In this document: in pieces, positions 35,799 through 44,423 of the stretch
Numbering within the stretch: the stretch's first letter is position 1
How the letters are laid out: each line of letters opens with the position of its first letter
Assembly (NCBI GenBank): GCA_016869735.1
Contig: VGDL01000030.1
Coordinates: 1 to 44,621, forward strand
Reading direction: 5' to 3'
Length of the DNA: 44,621 nt
DNA from: Alphaproteobacteria bacterium
GTDB taxonomy: Bacteria > Pseudomonadota > Alphaproteobacteria > Acetobacterales > Acetobacteraceae
The notes under the pieces: model-generated
What the model saw: only the letters and a program-made list of their open reading frames with translations
Databases searched by the model: none
Told to the model about the DNA's origin: nothing
Made by a program: the position numbers and the translations under genes

Positions 35799-36713
35799 AT
35801 GGACATCAGGCGCGGCCTGTTGGACGACCCGCGTTGGCTTGCGGCGGCGATTGGTGGGATTGCTTCCGCCATTGCCGCGCTATGGGCCATGCGCGGGTTG
35901 CCATTGGGCTTTGCCGCTTTCTGGCTGACATCCTTGCCAATCTTCGCCGCCGGGCTTGGCTTTGGCAGCGCGTCTGCCTTTGGCGCACTTGGCACTGGCA
36001 CGGTATTGTTGTTGGTTCTGGCCAGTGAATGGCCGGCGCTGATCTATCTGCTGGGCTTCGCGCTTCCCGCGCTGCTGATGGTGGCAACGGGGCTGCGCAG
36101 CGGCAGGCTGGATGCTGCCCTGCCACTGGCGCTGACCGGCATTTGGCCAGCCTTGGTCATCCTGTTGGTGGCGATGCTGCTGGCGGATAGCCCCGGTGGC
36201 TTTGACGGGGCCTTGATTGGTTCGGTCAAGCAAGGCCTGACCCGTATGGGGATTGCCGATGCCGGCATGCCGGTGGAGCAATTGGCGCGCATCATGGCGC
36301 CCGCCATGGCGGGTTGGATGGTGGCGGCGCTGATCCTATGCGGGATTGGTGCGCAAAAAGCGTTGTCTCGGCGTGGGCTTGCTTTGGCCGCAACGCCGCG
36401 CTGGTGCGAAACCCGCCTGCCGATCTGGTACGGGTTTTTGCCATCCGGTGCGGCGCTGATCTGGCTGACTGGCGTGGGCGGCGATAGCAGCCTGCCTTTC
36501 GCGCTTTTTGTGGTGTTGCTGCTGCCCTTTTTTCTACTGGGGCTTGCCGCAGTGCATCGGCGTTCTGCCGGCCGTACCGCCCGGCCCTTCATGCTTGGCG
36601 TTTTCTACGCCGGGCTTGTGATCTTGAGCGTGCCGGCCGCAATCGCGGTGACGGCCTTCGGCATTTTCGAACATTGGGGGCGGCGCAACCAGCCGCCCGG
36701 AGGCATGACATGA
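35799..36713 (+). CDS. DUF2232 family membrane protein
   Basis: A protein of about 304 residues with roughly eight hydrophobic segments (for instance [39 protein letters not shown] and [20 protein letters not shown]). DUF2232 proteins, related to YybS, commonly sit between rpsR and rplI in Alphaproteobacteria, and the order here is the same. Function is unknown; a membrane role linked to cell growth has been suggested from location only. ATG 35787 or ATG 35799 may start it; the second is chosen as it leads directly into [17 protein letters not shown]. The stop overlaps rplI by four bases. Confidence 0.82.
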   Translation: MDIRRGLLDDPRWLAAAIGGIASAIAALWAMRGLPLGFAAFWLTSLPIFAAGLGFGSASAFGALGTGTVLLLVLASEWPALIYLLGFALPALLMVATGLRSGRLDAALPLALTGIWPALVILLVAMLLADSPGGFDGALIGSVKQGLTRMGIADAGMPVEQLARIMAPAMAGWMVAALILCGIGAQKALSRRGLALAATPRWCETRLPIWYGFLPSGAALIWLTGVGGDSSLPFALFVVLLLPFFLLGLAAVHRRSAGRTARPFMLGVFYAGLVILSVPAAIAVTAFGIFEHWGRRNQPPGGMT

Positions 36714-37267
36714 TTGACCTGATCCTGATGCAGCGCGTGGACAAGCTTGGCCAAATGGGTGAGCGCGTGAAGGTGCGCCCTGGCTATGCACGCAATTTCC
36801 TGCTGCCCACCGGCAAGGCGATTCGCGCCAGCAAAGCCAACCTTGAACGCTTCGAACGCGACCGCGTTCAGCTTGAAGCGGACAATATCAAGCGCCGTGG
36901 TGAGGCCGAGCGTGTGGCCGAACGCGTGGCCGGGCTTTCCGTGATCATCATCCGCCAGGCGGGTGAAAGCGGCAGCCTGTATGGTTCCGTCGTGGCGCGC
37001 GACATCGCGGTTGCCTGCACCGAAGGCGGCCTGACCGTCACGCGCGAACAGGTGCTACTGGGTGAGCCGATCAAGGCCGTGGGTATTAGCACCGTGCAGG
37101 TGGAACTCCACCCCGAAGTGCAAATCCCGGTCATGGTGAATGTGGCGCGCAGCCGCGAAGAAGCGGAAAAGCAGACACGCGGTGAAAGCGCGGCCGCCGC
37201 CGCCCAGGCCGGAAGCCTGGAAGCGGAATTGGCGGCTGAGATGGCGGCGACGGAAGACGCTGGCTGA
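36710..37267 (+). CDS. rplI: 50S ribosomal protein L9
   Basis: A 185-residue protein. The N-terminal L9 domain [20 protein letters not shown] and [20 protein letters not shown] is followed by the long connecting helix ([20 protein letters not shown]) and the C-terminal domain with [15 protein letters not shown] and [21 protein letters not shown]9 stabilises the ribosome against frame slipping. It is longer than the usual ~150 residues because of an Ala/Glu-rich tail after [13 protein letters not shown]. The start overlaps the DUF2232 stop; a terminator hairpin follows. Confidence 0.96.
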   Translation: MIDLILMQRVDKLGQMGERVKVRPGYARNFLLPTGKAIRASKANLERFERDRVQLEADNIKRRGEAERVAERVAGLSVIIIRQAGESGSLYGSVVARDIAVACTEGGLTVTREQVLLGEPIKAVGISTVQVELHPEVQIPVMVNVARSREEAEKQTRGESAAAAAQAGSLEAELAAEMAATEDAG

Positions 37268-37276
37268 GAGTTGTGT

Positions 37277-37297
37277 GGGGGCTTAGCCCCCTCCTTT
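37277..37297 (+). terminator. terminator hairpin after rplI
   Basis: GGGGGC (37277-37282) pairs with GCCCCC (37286-37291) with the loop TTA, followed by TCCTTT. It is a GC-rich stem with a weak T-tract and sits ten bases after the rplI stop, so it plausibly ends the ribosomal protein operon. Confidence 0.6.
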
Positions 37298-37409
37298 AGC
37301 CGCGTTTCCTATCGGCATGCGTGGAGGTGCGGCAAGCTCAAGGTCGGCATCCTTGGCGGTGCTGCAGATCCACTTGCCAATGCTGAAACGCGGACTAGGC
37401 CAGCTGATG

Positions 37410-39008
37410 TCACTTTCTGATCATTGCCTGAATATGCGCACCAAGCTTGATGGAGCGGTCCACCTCCAAAACGATAGAACAATGACGGTCAAGAAAAAGT
37501 GCGCCCGCATCGAGCGAGACCACATTGTCATCCAGCCCGGCGAGATCGGCTACTAAACTGAAATTGGGCAGCACTTCTGCAACGGGATCAAGCGCGCGGT
37601 AAATGACTTGGCTCACCGCCGCTATCTCGAGAGCCATATTCGTTGCCCATCCAGGCCTGGATTCCAGGATTTGGCTTATTCGTTCCATCGCCAGCAGCAC
37701 CTCCGCCGCATAGCCCATGAAAAATCGCGGGTATGGAAGAAATCTCCCACTGATATCTGGGGAGGCGGCGAAGCTGGCCAAAGCTTCCTGTATCTTCGGA
37801 AACATACCGAGCCTTTCCCGCTGCCCATAAGCGACGCACATCAACGGGCTCATGCGTGTTATGAAGGGCGAACTCAGGAAGATAGAGCTTCCTGCGTCAA
37901 GGCAAACGACCTTCGCCTTTTTGGGAAGGGGTCGCAGCAAGTGGGCTAGGTCTCGGTGAAAATCTCCAGTACCCCGCGCGGGTGGCAGCGCGATCAAGGT
38001 GGCATCAAAGCGCAGCGCCAGGTCAGAAATATCAAGGGCCAAATCCTGGCTCTTCGCAAGAATGATCTTGCCCGCAAAGCCCGCCTGGCGGAGTGAAGTC
38101 AGCAGGGCGGCCACGCCCTTACTGGTCGTTCCAGCAGAAACATGGCCCACGATAATTTCATTCGCCTCGTGGTCAACCACAGCCAACGTATGCGTTGGCT
38201 GGCCGCTAAATTTTCGTTTAACCAATTGCACCAGTTCTGGGTGCCGATCCCATTGATGGACGATTGGTGGAATATGCCCTGCTGCTGCGGTCACCATATC
38301 CTCGACGATGCCGTAGGAAGCTTGAGTGCCAACACCAAGCGTGAGCACATGATCGGCATTTTGATGAATGACTGCCAGGGCAGGTCGTCGCATCCAGAGG
38401 ATGAAATTATGGATTCCCTGATCAACGCCCCGAATCCGCATGCCACCCGATTGCTGGCGCATCTCATCAATCATCATGCCGGTATACCCAAGCATGCCTG
38501 CGTGATCCCCCATCGTGATGCCAGAGCAGCAGATCGGCATGGCGCCGATAATGGAAGCCACATCCTGCCCATATGCATCGTGCAGCCAGCGGAGGTTACT
38601 GCCATCCCGATCAATCGGTACGTCCGCCGATTCCAGAAAAACATGAAATCCGGGAGTCTTTGATTGCGTTATACCGGATGGGTCAGCTTGAAAGATCACA
38701 TCACGAACATCACTGAACATCACGAAATTCAACGCGTGTTTATACCCCGACAGAAAATCGAAATACATGAGGTAGCGTGTTAATTGCTGATCCATGTTGC
38801 GTTTAAGAAAAGCCGCAGCCGGTCTTGTTTCCACGCCATAAGCTTGAATCGTACGCAGCGTATCCCTGCTCAGGTTACTCACGTAGAGCACAACGCAGCC
38901 CTGATAGGCAGTTGCCGCAAGGCTATTGAGGAAGGGCGCAATTTTTCCGAAGTCATAATTCGTGACCAATCCAATTACGACCTTATCTGTTTCTTTTCCG
39001 AACCGCAT
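37410..39008 (-). CDS. glycosyltransferase-like protein with a second, degenerate copy of the domain
   Basis: A 532-residue protein without signal or membrane segments. The first half looks like a GT-A-type glycosyltransferase: VVIGLVTNYDFGKIAPFLNS, ALNFVMFSDVRDVIFQADP with a DxxD motif (D100, D103) of the kind that binds the metal and sugar nucleotide, then MRIRGVDQGIHNF and PPIVHQWDRHPELV. The second half (about 283-400) repeats the layout: EIIVGHVSAGTTSKGVAALL, LLTSLRQAGFAGKIILAKS and KAKVVCLDAGSSIFLSSPF, where DxxD is replaced by DAGS. GC is visibly lower than in the neighbours, suggesting transfer. GGGAGG precedes the ATG. Donor and acceptor are unknown; a capsule or glycan role would fit but nothing nearby supports it. 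Confidence 0.72.
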   Translation of the reverse strand: MRFGKETDKVVIGLVTNYDFGKIAPFLNSLAATAYQGCVVLYVSNLSRDTLRTIQAYGVETRPAAAFLKRNMDQQLTRYLMYFDFLSGYKHALNFVMFSDVRDVIFQADPSGITQSKTPGFHVFLESADVPIDRDGSNLRWLHDAYGQDVASIIGAMPICCSGITMGDHAGMLGYTGMMIDEMRQQSGGMRIRGVDQGIHNFILWMRRPALAVIHQNADHVLTLGVGTQASYGIVEDMVTAAAGHIPPIVHQWDRHPELVQLVKRKFSGQPTHTLAVVDHEANEIIVGHVSAGTTSKGVAALLTSLRQAGFAGKIILAKSQDLALDISDLALRFDATLIALPPARGTGDFHRDLAHLLRPLPKKAKVVCLDAGSSIFLSSPFITRMSPLMCVAYGQRERLGMFPKIQEALASFAASPDISGRFLPYPRFFMGYAAEVLLAMERISQILESRPGWATNMALEIAAVSQVIYRALDPVAEVLPNFSLVADLAGLDDNVVSLDAGALFLDRHCSIVLEVDRSIKLGAHIQAMIRK

Positions 39009-39266
39009 GGAAACCTCCCGCCTTGGCCGGCAGACAATAATCTTCTTTCAAGGTTCGGGGAATATGACGCTTGTGCAATCAATTGGCAGGAAGCCCATCG
39101 AGGCGTCACCCTGAAACGTGCTGCAGCTTTTCTGTAAGGGAAAAACTCTGTCGCAAATCCCCACCAAATCCGTCTATTGGCTGCGTGAACCCGTCGAAGG
39201 CCCGAGTACACCATTGCAAAAGCCACATCCCGCATCGCGCCCAGCGCTTCACAGGCTACGCACATA

Positions 39267-40055
39267 TCACCCAAGCACGCGGCGCAGGAATAAGCCAACC
39301 GGCACCATGCCGGGGATGACCTCTCGCACGAAAATCCCAAGCCCTATCAGGAATTCGGGCAAGCCAGCAGGGGGCGCTGGGGCAGGGCCGAGTGCTGCGA
39401 TCAGCCCCGGCGCAGCAAGGCGCGCCGCTTCCACGGCCGCATTACGCGCGCACACCAAACCGCCATTAGCTTGCAATGGCGCAAGCAATTCCGGCAGCAG
39501 CGCCAGAAAATCCGGCCACAGCGCCAGATGCAGATAAAGGCTTGGCACCACTGCCGCATCCGATAGCCCATGCGCAGCTGTCAGCGCGCGTATCTGCGCC
39601 TGCTGCGCCGGCGGCAAAGCAGTAAGCTTTGGCAAGGGCGGCGGCGCCGACAACATCGCGCCACGCGTCGCGGAAGGCAGAGGCACCCCCGGTGTCATGC
39701 CCTGCTGGCGCAGCAGAATGGCCGAAAGCAACGCCAGATTTGTCAGATTGCCGCGATTATAGATCTCCACCAAGGCCGCAAGCGCCGCGTGGTCCGGCGG
39801 CTTCGGTAATGCGGCCGGTGTTGACAGTGTGATGCCCGCCGCAATCCCCTCCCGCGCTGCCGCTGCCGCGCCCGAAGCAAGCGCCGGCGCTGCCTGCACC
39901 CAAAGCCAATCCAGCACGCCCGGCAAGGCGGCCGCGTGGCGCCAGATCAGGTTCACCTGACCAATGCCAATACCCTCATTCAAAGCAGCATAAATCGCAG
40001 CAATTTCGGGGGACGCTTCCGCTTCGCGGATTTCAGGCAAGATGGCGGTGGACAT
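39267..40055 (-). CDS. DehI-like (2-haloacid dehalogenase/halocarboxylic acid dehydrogenase family) protein
   Basis: A 262-residue all-helical protein. Residues 15-60, PEIAAIYAALNEGIGIGQVN and LIWRHAAALPGVLDWLWVQA, resemble the first repeat of DehI-type dehalogenases; a second related repeat, VVPSLYLHLALWPDFLALLP, lies near residue 170, as expected for the pseudo-dimeric DehI fold. DehI removes halide from 2-haloacids with an activated water. The active-site residues cannot be checked without an alignment. The start is three bases after the stop of the racemase-like gene, with GAGGAG inside that gene's end, so the two are co-translated. DehI relatives in this family may not be dehalogenases; call is moderate. 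Confidence 0.52.
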   Translation of the reverse strand: MSTAILPEIREAEASPEIAAIYAALNEGIGIGQVNLIWRHAAALPGVLDWLWVQAAPALASGAAAAAREGIAAGITLSTPAALPKPPDHAALAALVEIYNRGNLTNLALLSAILLRQQGMTPGVPLPSATRGAMLSAPPPLPKLTALPPAQQAQIRALTAAHGLSDAAVVPSLYLHLALWPDFLALLPELLAPLQANGGLVCARNAAVEAARLAAPGLIAALGPAPAPPAGLPEFLIGLGIFVREVIPGMVPVGLFLRRVLG

Positions 40056-40058
40056 GGT

Positions 40059-40808
40059 TCAAAACTCCTCAAAAATCCGGCCGCAGCCTTCGCGTTTTTC
40101 CGTAATCCCATTGGCACGCAGCGCATGCCAATAGGTTGCGGCATTAATGGCCAATACCGGCTTGCCCAACCAAAGCTCGGCCGCCGCCGCCACACGGATC
40201 ATGGAAAGATTGGTGCCCACCTGCACAATCGCATCCACATCATCACCATCAAGCCGCTTCAGCGCCGCCACACATTCAGCGGGCGCCACCTGCGCAATGC
40301 CCGTCCAGCTTCGGCATTGCAGCGCAATGTCACGCACCACAGAGAAACCCATATCGCCGAAATAACGCGCGACCTCCGCATTCATCACCGGCCAATAAGG
40401 GGTCAGCACCGCAATGCGCCTGATGCCGCCAAAGGCATTCAAGGCCGCTGTACAGGAATGGCTGCCAATGCTGATGCCAAGGCCGGAAACATCCCTGACC
40501 TGCGCCACAAAATCATCGGCACCCTTCCGCCCGCCAAAGAACGTGATCGCCGACATGCCCATCACCAGGTAATCCGGATGGCACGTCATCACACTCCGCA
40601 CCGCATCCATTGTATTGCCGCTGATCACCGCAATGCCGGCGCGAAAACTTTCATTGGAAACCGCGTCGGAATCAGGCGTGAAAATGCGGCTGTAATGATT
40701 GGTGACACCCGCCGGGCGCAGCATGTCATAATCCGGCTGCACCACGGTATTGGTGGAAGGCCCCATCACACCAAAAAGCTTCCGCCAGCCTAGGATATCG
40801 CGGGACAT
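40059..40808 (-). CDS. Asp/Glu racemase/maleate isomerase/arylmalonate decarboxylase family protein
   Basis: A 249-residue protein of the Asp/Glu/hydantoin racemase superfamily. The start WRKLFGVMGPSTNTVVQPDY is the maleate isomerase/arylmalonate decarboxylase substrate loop. Members use one or two catalytic cysteines, one after the middle strand and one near residue 190. Here the first site reads LVMGMSAITFFGG (no Cys) and the second IVQVGTNLSMIRV (no Cys), so the usual chemistry may be changed or lost. ATG 40808 is chosen because AAGGAG lies seven bases before it; a GTG at 40814 is less likely. It is the first gene of a pair with the DehI-like gene, divergent from an aminotransferase over 100 bp. 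Confidence 0.75.
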   Translation of the reverse strand: MSRDILGWRKLFGVMGPSTNTVVQPDYDMLRPAGVTNHYSRIFTPDSDAVSNESFRAGIAVISGNTMDAVRSVMTCHPDYLVMGMSAITFFGGRKGADDFVAQVRDVSGLGISIGSHSCTAALNAFGGIRRIAVLTPYWPVMNAEVARYFGDMGFSVVRDIALQCRSWTGIAQVAPAECVAALKRLDGDDVDAIVQVGTNLSMIRVAAAAELWLGKPVLAINAATYWHALRANGITEKREGCGRIFEEF

Positions 40809-40908
40809 GGGCACACTCCTTGTGGAAATTGCACCATAACAGAAACGGGAGGGCTCTGCCCCCTATTGGGGCCTGGGCAGCGCAGAATGGGTAGGCTAAA
40901 GCCGCGCC

Positions 40909-42072
40909 ATGCGCTTCGAACCCACCCCCCGCCCCGCCCTTGCTGAAATCCCCGGCTCCTTGATCCGTGAGGTCTCGGAAGTCGGGCGCTATATGGCCGA
41001 TGTCATTCCGCTCTGGTTCGGGGAGCCGGATACAGTAACGCCGGATTTCGTGCGGGAAGCGGCCAAGCTGGCGCTGGATGAAGGCAAAACCTTCTACGCG
41101 CCCAATCCTGGCATCCCGCCGCTCCGCGAAGCCATCGCGGCCTACCTTCAGCGCAACAACCGCCCTGTCGGCACGGCGCGCGTGGCGGTCACGGCATCGG
41201 GCGTCAATGCGCTGATGCTGGTGGCGCAAGCACTGCTTTCGCCGGGTGATCGCGTGGTGATCCCAGCCCCCGCCTGGCCCAATATGGATGGCATTGCGCG
41301 CGTGATGGGCGCGGAAGTGGCGGATATGCCGCTTCGCCTCATGAACGGTATCTGGCGCGCGGATTTGGATGAATTGCTGGCGGCCATCACACCTGAAACC
41401 AAGCTGCTTTTCCTGAACAGCCCCGGTAATCCGACGGGCTGGACACTGACTGCCGAAGAACAGCGCGCCATCCTGGCCAAATGCCGCCAGACCGGCACCT
41501 GGATCCTCTCCGATGATGTCTATGAAAGGCTCTATTTCGCAGGTGATGCCGCGCCTTCCCTCCTTGAAATCGCGGATGAGCAGGACCGTGTGGTTTCGGT
41601 CAATTCCTTCTCCAAATCCTGGGCCATGACCGGCTGGCGCTTGGGCTGGATTGTCGCACCCCCGGCGCTGATGGATGCGATCGGCAAGCTCAATGAATTC
41701 AACATGTCATCCGCGCCCACCTTCATCCAGCATGCGGGCGTGGTGGCACTCGACAGGGGTGATGCCTTCATCGCGGAAACCCGCGCGCGGTATTTGAAGG
41801 CGCGCGATATCGCCCATGCGGCGCTATCTGCCGTGCCCGGTGTCACCGCGCCGCGCCCGGATGGGGCGATGTATCTGTTCCTGAAGGTGGAAGGCTGCAC
41901 GGATAGCCTGGCGCTGGCGAAATCCCTGCTGCATTCAGCGCAGGTTGGCATTGCGCCGGGGGCGGCCTTTGGCGCGGGCGGGGAAGGCCATTTGCGCCTG
42001 TGTTTCGCGCAAAGTGAGGCACGCATCCGCGAAGCGAGTCGGCGCCTCGCGGAGGCGCTGACGAAACGCTGA
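40909..42072 (+). CDS. class I/II pyridoxal phosphate-dependent aminotransferase
   Basis: A 387-residue aspartate aminotransferase-fold enzyme. It has VIPLWFGEPDTVTPDFV near the start, FYAPNPGIPPLREAIAAYL, VTASGVNALMLVAQALLSPG, LLFLNSPGNPTGWTLTAEEQ, ILSDDVYERLYF and the Schiff-base lysine K236 in VNSFSKSWAMTGWRLGW. It transfers amino groups between amino acids and 2-oxo acids; the specific substrate is not predictable. ATG 40909 has no strong ribosome site. It diverges from the racemase-like gene and ends 91 bp before a convergent small gene; the gap contains part of a repeated GATCAGGCGC sequence. Confidence 0.9.
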   Translation: MRFEPTPRPALAEIPGSLIREVSEVGRYMADVIPLWFGEPDTVTPDFVREAAKLALDEGKTFYAPNPGIPPLREAIAAYLQRNNRPVGTARVAVTASGVNALMLVAQALLSPGDRVVIPAPAWPNMDGIARVMGAEVADMPLRLMNGIWRADLDELLAAITPETKLLFLNSPGNPTGWTLTAEEQRAILAKCRQTGTWILSDDVYERLYFAGDAAPSLLEIADEQDRVVSVNSFSKSWAMTGWRLGWIVAPPALMDAIGKLNEFNMSSAPTFIQHAGVVALDRGDAFIAETRARYLKARDIAHAALSAVPGVTAPRPDGAMYLFLKVEGCTDSLALAKSLLHSAQVGIAPGAAFGAGGEGHLRLCFAQSEARIREASRRLAEALTKR

Positions 42073-42150
42073 TCAGGCGCGATCCGCTCCCGCAGATCAC
42101 GCCATACATGTGTTTGAGCGACTGATTGACCGCTCCGGCGCTTCCGCCTT

Positions 42151-42167
42151 CGCGGATCAGGCGCTAG
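42151..42167 (+). repeat. 17-bp inverted repeat, left copy
   Basis: CGCGGATCAGGCGCTAG. Its exact reverse complement occurs at 42520-42536, so the two copies flank the small gene at 42164-42481. The left copy overlaps that gene's stop codon. A partial copy, GATCAGGCGC, occurs at 42071-42080 across the end of the aminotransferase gene. Confidence 0.8.
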
Positions 42168-42481
42168 CCGCGCAACTCCCCGGCGAATTCCAGGATTTCG
42201 CGGGACCGCGTGACCCGGCTGCCCCAAACGCGATCAAATTTCTTGATCATGCCGGCCAGTGCGGGTGACCCCGGCAGCGCCTCGGCCGCCGCGACGCTTG
42301 GGAATTCGTAGAAGGCGAAATGGAGCGAGGGGTCAGTCTTGCTCCAGCAGCGCCAGGCATGGGCGACGCCAAAGGCAGTCAGCGCATCGGGCAGATGTTC
42401 CTTTTCATACCAGGTGTCGAAAGCGGCGCGGTCGGCTGGGTCTGCCACGACGGCGCGCACCATGAAGAATGCCTTGGACAT
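42164..42481 (-). CDS. small protein, probable dimeric alpha-beta barrel (EthD/Dabb-like)
   Basis: A 105-residue protein. It starts MSKAFFMVRAVVADPADRAA, then FDTWYEKEHLPDALTAFGVA and HFAFYEFPSVAAAEALPGSP, a strand-helix-strand layout with the WYEKEHLPD motif seen in EthD- and NIPSNAP-like ferredoxin-fold proteins, often decarboxylases, monooxygenase partners or of unknown role. No cofactor motif is clear. GGGGAA lies five bases before ATG 42481; the much longer open frame to 43030 is antisense to the VOC gene and is rejected. It sits between two copies of a 17-bp inverted repeat. Confidence 0.72.
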   Translation of the reverse strand: MSKAFFMVRAVVADPADRAAFDTWYEKEHLPDALTAFGVAHAWRCWSKTDPSLHFAFYEFPSVAAAEALPGSPALAGMIKKFDRVWGSRVTRSREILEFAGELRG

Positions 42482-42519
42482 GCGGGTTCCCCTGAAAGCG
42501 GCACATTGCGGGCCAAAGC

Positions 42520-42536
42520 CTAGCGCCTGATCCGCG
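42520..42536 (-). repeat. 17-bp inverted repeat, right copy
   Basis: CTAGCGCCTGATCCGCG, the exact reverse complement of 42151-42167, about 40 bases before the start of the small gene at 42481 (minus strand) and 126 bases before the VOC gene. Confidence 0.8.
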
Positions 42537-42661
42537 CCGCTGGAAAGCCGCGCCGGCGCAGGGGGCGGTGGATGGGGCTTCGCCCCCGCTTGCAATCGGC
42601 GCCGGGTATCGGAAGATGGGCTATCGCCCTTTGCCGGGCGGCTCAACATGATGGGGTGGAA

Positions 42662-43042
42662 ATGTTCTCTCATATCTTCGTCGGCGCGGATGACGTTGCC
42701 GTGGCCAAGAAATTCTATGATGCCGCGCTGGGTGTGCTTGGTGTGGCGGAAGGCAAGATTGACCCGAAAGGGCGCTGCTTTTACCGCACGCCGACCGGCA
42801 CGCTTGGCATTGGCAAGCCGATTGATGGCAAGGCCGCCTGCGGTGCCAATGGCGGCACGATTGGGTTCGCTTGCGACAGCCCGGAAAAGGTGAAGGCTTT
42901 CCATGATGCGGCGGTCGCCAATGGTGGCACCAGCATTGAAGACCCGCCCGGCTGGCGCGAAGGCGGCGCGGTGCGGCTTTACCTTGCTTACGTGCGCGAC
43001 CCTTACGGCAATAAGCTTTGCGCTTTGCATCGCGGCGGCTGA
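42662..43042 (+). CDS. VOC family protein (glyoxalase/bleomycin resistance fold)
   Basis: A 126-residue protein of the vicinal oxygen chelate fold: MFSHIFVGADDVAVAKKFYD, AALGVLGVAEGKIDPKGRCF, TIGFACDSPEKVKAFHDAAV and VRDPYGNKLCALHRGG. Metal ligands expected for the family (His4 in FSHIF and an acidic residue near the second repeat) are partly visible. VOC proteins include glyoxalases, dioxygenases and antibiotic-binding proteins; no specific one is indicated. ATG 42662 is preceded by GGGGTGGAA. Confidence 0.88.
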   Translation: MFSHIFVGADDVAVAKKFYDAALGVLGVAEGKIDPKGRCFYRTPTGTLGIGKPIDGKAACGANGGTIGFACDSPEKVKAFHDAAVANGGTSIEDPPGWREGGAVRLYLAYVRDPYGNKLCALHRGG

Positions 43043-43166
43043 GGCGACGGCAAAACCAAGCGGGATCGCGCCGCCAATCCGCGCGCATCGTCGCCTATCT
43101 CGAGACAGGCTTTGAAGAAGGGGACGAAAGCGTTATATCTTCGTAACTAATTGCGAGGTGCCGCGC

Positions 43167-44207
43167 ATGATCCGTCCCCTTCTGACTGTTCTGACATGGC
43201 TTCTGCTGACCTCACAGGTGGCACTGGCGGCCGATTTCCGCTGCGTTGATGAGACTACAGTTGGAAGCAGAGCTCACTCTGAGACGTTGCCGGACGGCTC
43301 TCGGCGTTCCATCGTGACCACTGACACGCTCAACGACGGTCTCAGGCGCCTCGTAGAACCTCTTGAAGCGGCGCGCAGCCCTATCGATGTGACGGCGCTT
43401 CGCGATATCCAAAACGCATTCTTTAGGCAGGCAGGCAACACGCGCTGCACTGACCTCTATATGGTTGGCCGGATCGTGCCGGGCGACTTTGAGAAGTTTC
43501 GTAGAATGGTTGCGCGGCCTAACATGGTCGCAAGGCTCTGGCTGGCCTCTTCCGGGGGTGACGTTGCGGAAGCGATCAGGATCGGAGAACTGGTCCGAGA
43601 ACTCTTCATCGAGACGCACGCCCCGACGTGGAGCGTGTTTGATACACGGACACGACAGATGCGTAACGGAGTGAGCGTCTTAAGCAGCGATGCGTTGAGG
43701 ACGGGAAACCTGTGCGCTGGCGCCCGGTGCATCTGTGCCAGCGCGTGTGTATTGATCTGGGCGGCTGGTGCGGACCGAAATGGCGATGTTATGGGCCTGC
43801 ACAGACCAAGTTTCAATGAGCAGGTATTCGGTCAGATCACGGCGGCTGAGGCGCAGCGGGTCTACGCTCAAGTGATCGACAGCGTTGACGGCTACTATCG
43901 CCGCATGGAGTTGCCCTCGCGGACGATCTCAGCGTTCCTGGGTACTGACAGCCAGCGCCTTGTCGTCCCGCCGCGTGACTATCCGAATTTCTTTGGGCCA
44001 GCATGGGGAGAAGGTCGCCCACCTTCAATCGATGAGTGGTCTCGTATTTACTGCCCTAGAACTCCCAGGTGGCATACGGAAGCCGAGATGATGTCCGACA
44101 TAAGGAACGGACGAGGTGGTCCGCCGTCTTCAGCAGAGAGTGCCTGTCAGGTTCGCCTATTTTCCGCTGAGCGCGCCCGCCGTTATGCCCGCTACTGGAA
44201 CCGTTAA
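43167..44207 (+). CDS. secreted ClpP/crotonase-fold protein (COG3904-like)
   Basis: A 346-residue exported protein. The leader MIRPLLTVLTWLLLTSQVAL with AADF at the cut site is a Sec signal. The core has the ClpP-like pattern: LWLASSGGDVAEAIRIGELV (oxyanion Gly-Gly near residue 130), CICASACVLIWAAGA with the presumed nucleophile Ser192 between two cysteines, and GLHRPSF with the possible catalytic His. It resembles periplasmic proteins of COG3904, a serine-protease-like group of unknown substrate. GC content is visibly below that of the neighbours to the left, and an IS3 end lies 220 bp downstream, so transfer is possible. GTG 43158 is an alternative start. Confidence 0.68.
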   Translation: MIRPLLTVLTWLLLTSQVALAADFRCVDETTVGSRAHSETLPDGSRRSIVTTDTLNDGLRRLVEPLEAARSPIDVTALRDIQNAFFRQAGNTRCTDLYMVGRIVPGDFEKFRRMVARPNMVARLWLASSGGDVAEAIRIGELVRELFIETHAPTWSVFDTRTRQMRNGVSVLSSDALRTGNLCAGARCICASACVLIWAAGADRNGDVMGLHRPSFNEQVFGQITAAEAQRVYAQVIDSVDGYYRRMELPSRTISAFLGTDSQRLVVPPRDYPNFFGPAWGEGRPPSIDEWSRIYCPRTPRWHTEAEMMSDIRNGRGGPPSSAESACQVRLFSAERARRYARYWNR

Positions 44208-44423
44208 GTAGGTCCAGCCTTGGGTCGGTGCCTAGCCCCCCTGGGTCAGGGCAGGCTTACCAGGGGCGTCATCACCGGCCTGCCAGAGCGGAAGCGGCGG
44301 TTCCACCTCCCAGCGTGGAAGCAGCAGTTAGAGTACCAGCCCTACGCCAAAGAGCGCGCCTTTTGCTGCCCAGAATTTGCCCAATAGACCTGGACACAAT
44401 CGGACAAAATCAACCGTTTTTGA

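Noticed and set aside
42164-43030. A 288-codon open frame on the minus strand reaching across the VOC gene
   Set aside because: Only the last 105 residues look like a protein family; the upstream part is antisense to the VOC gene and is a by-product of GC-rich codon use. ATG 42481 with its own ribosome site is used.
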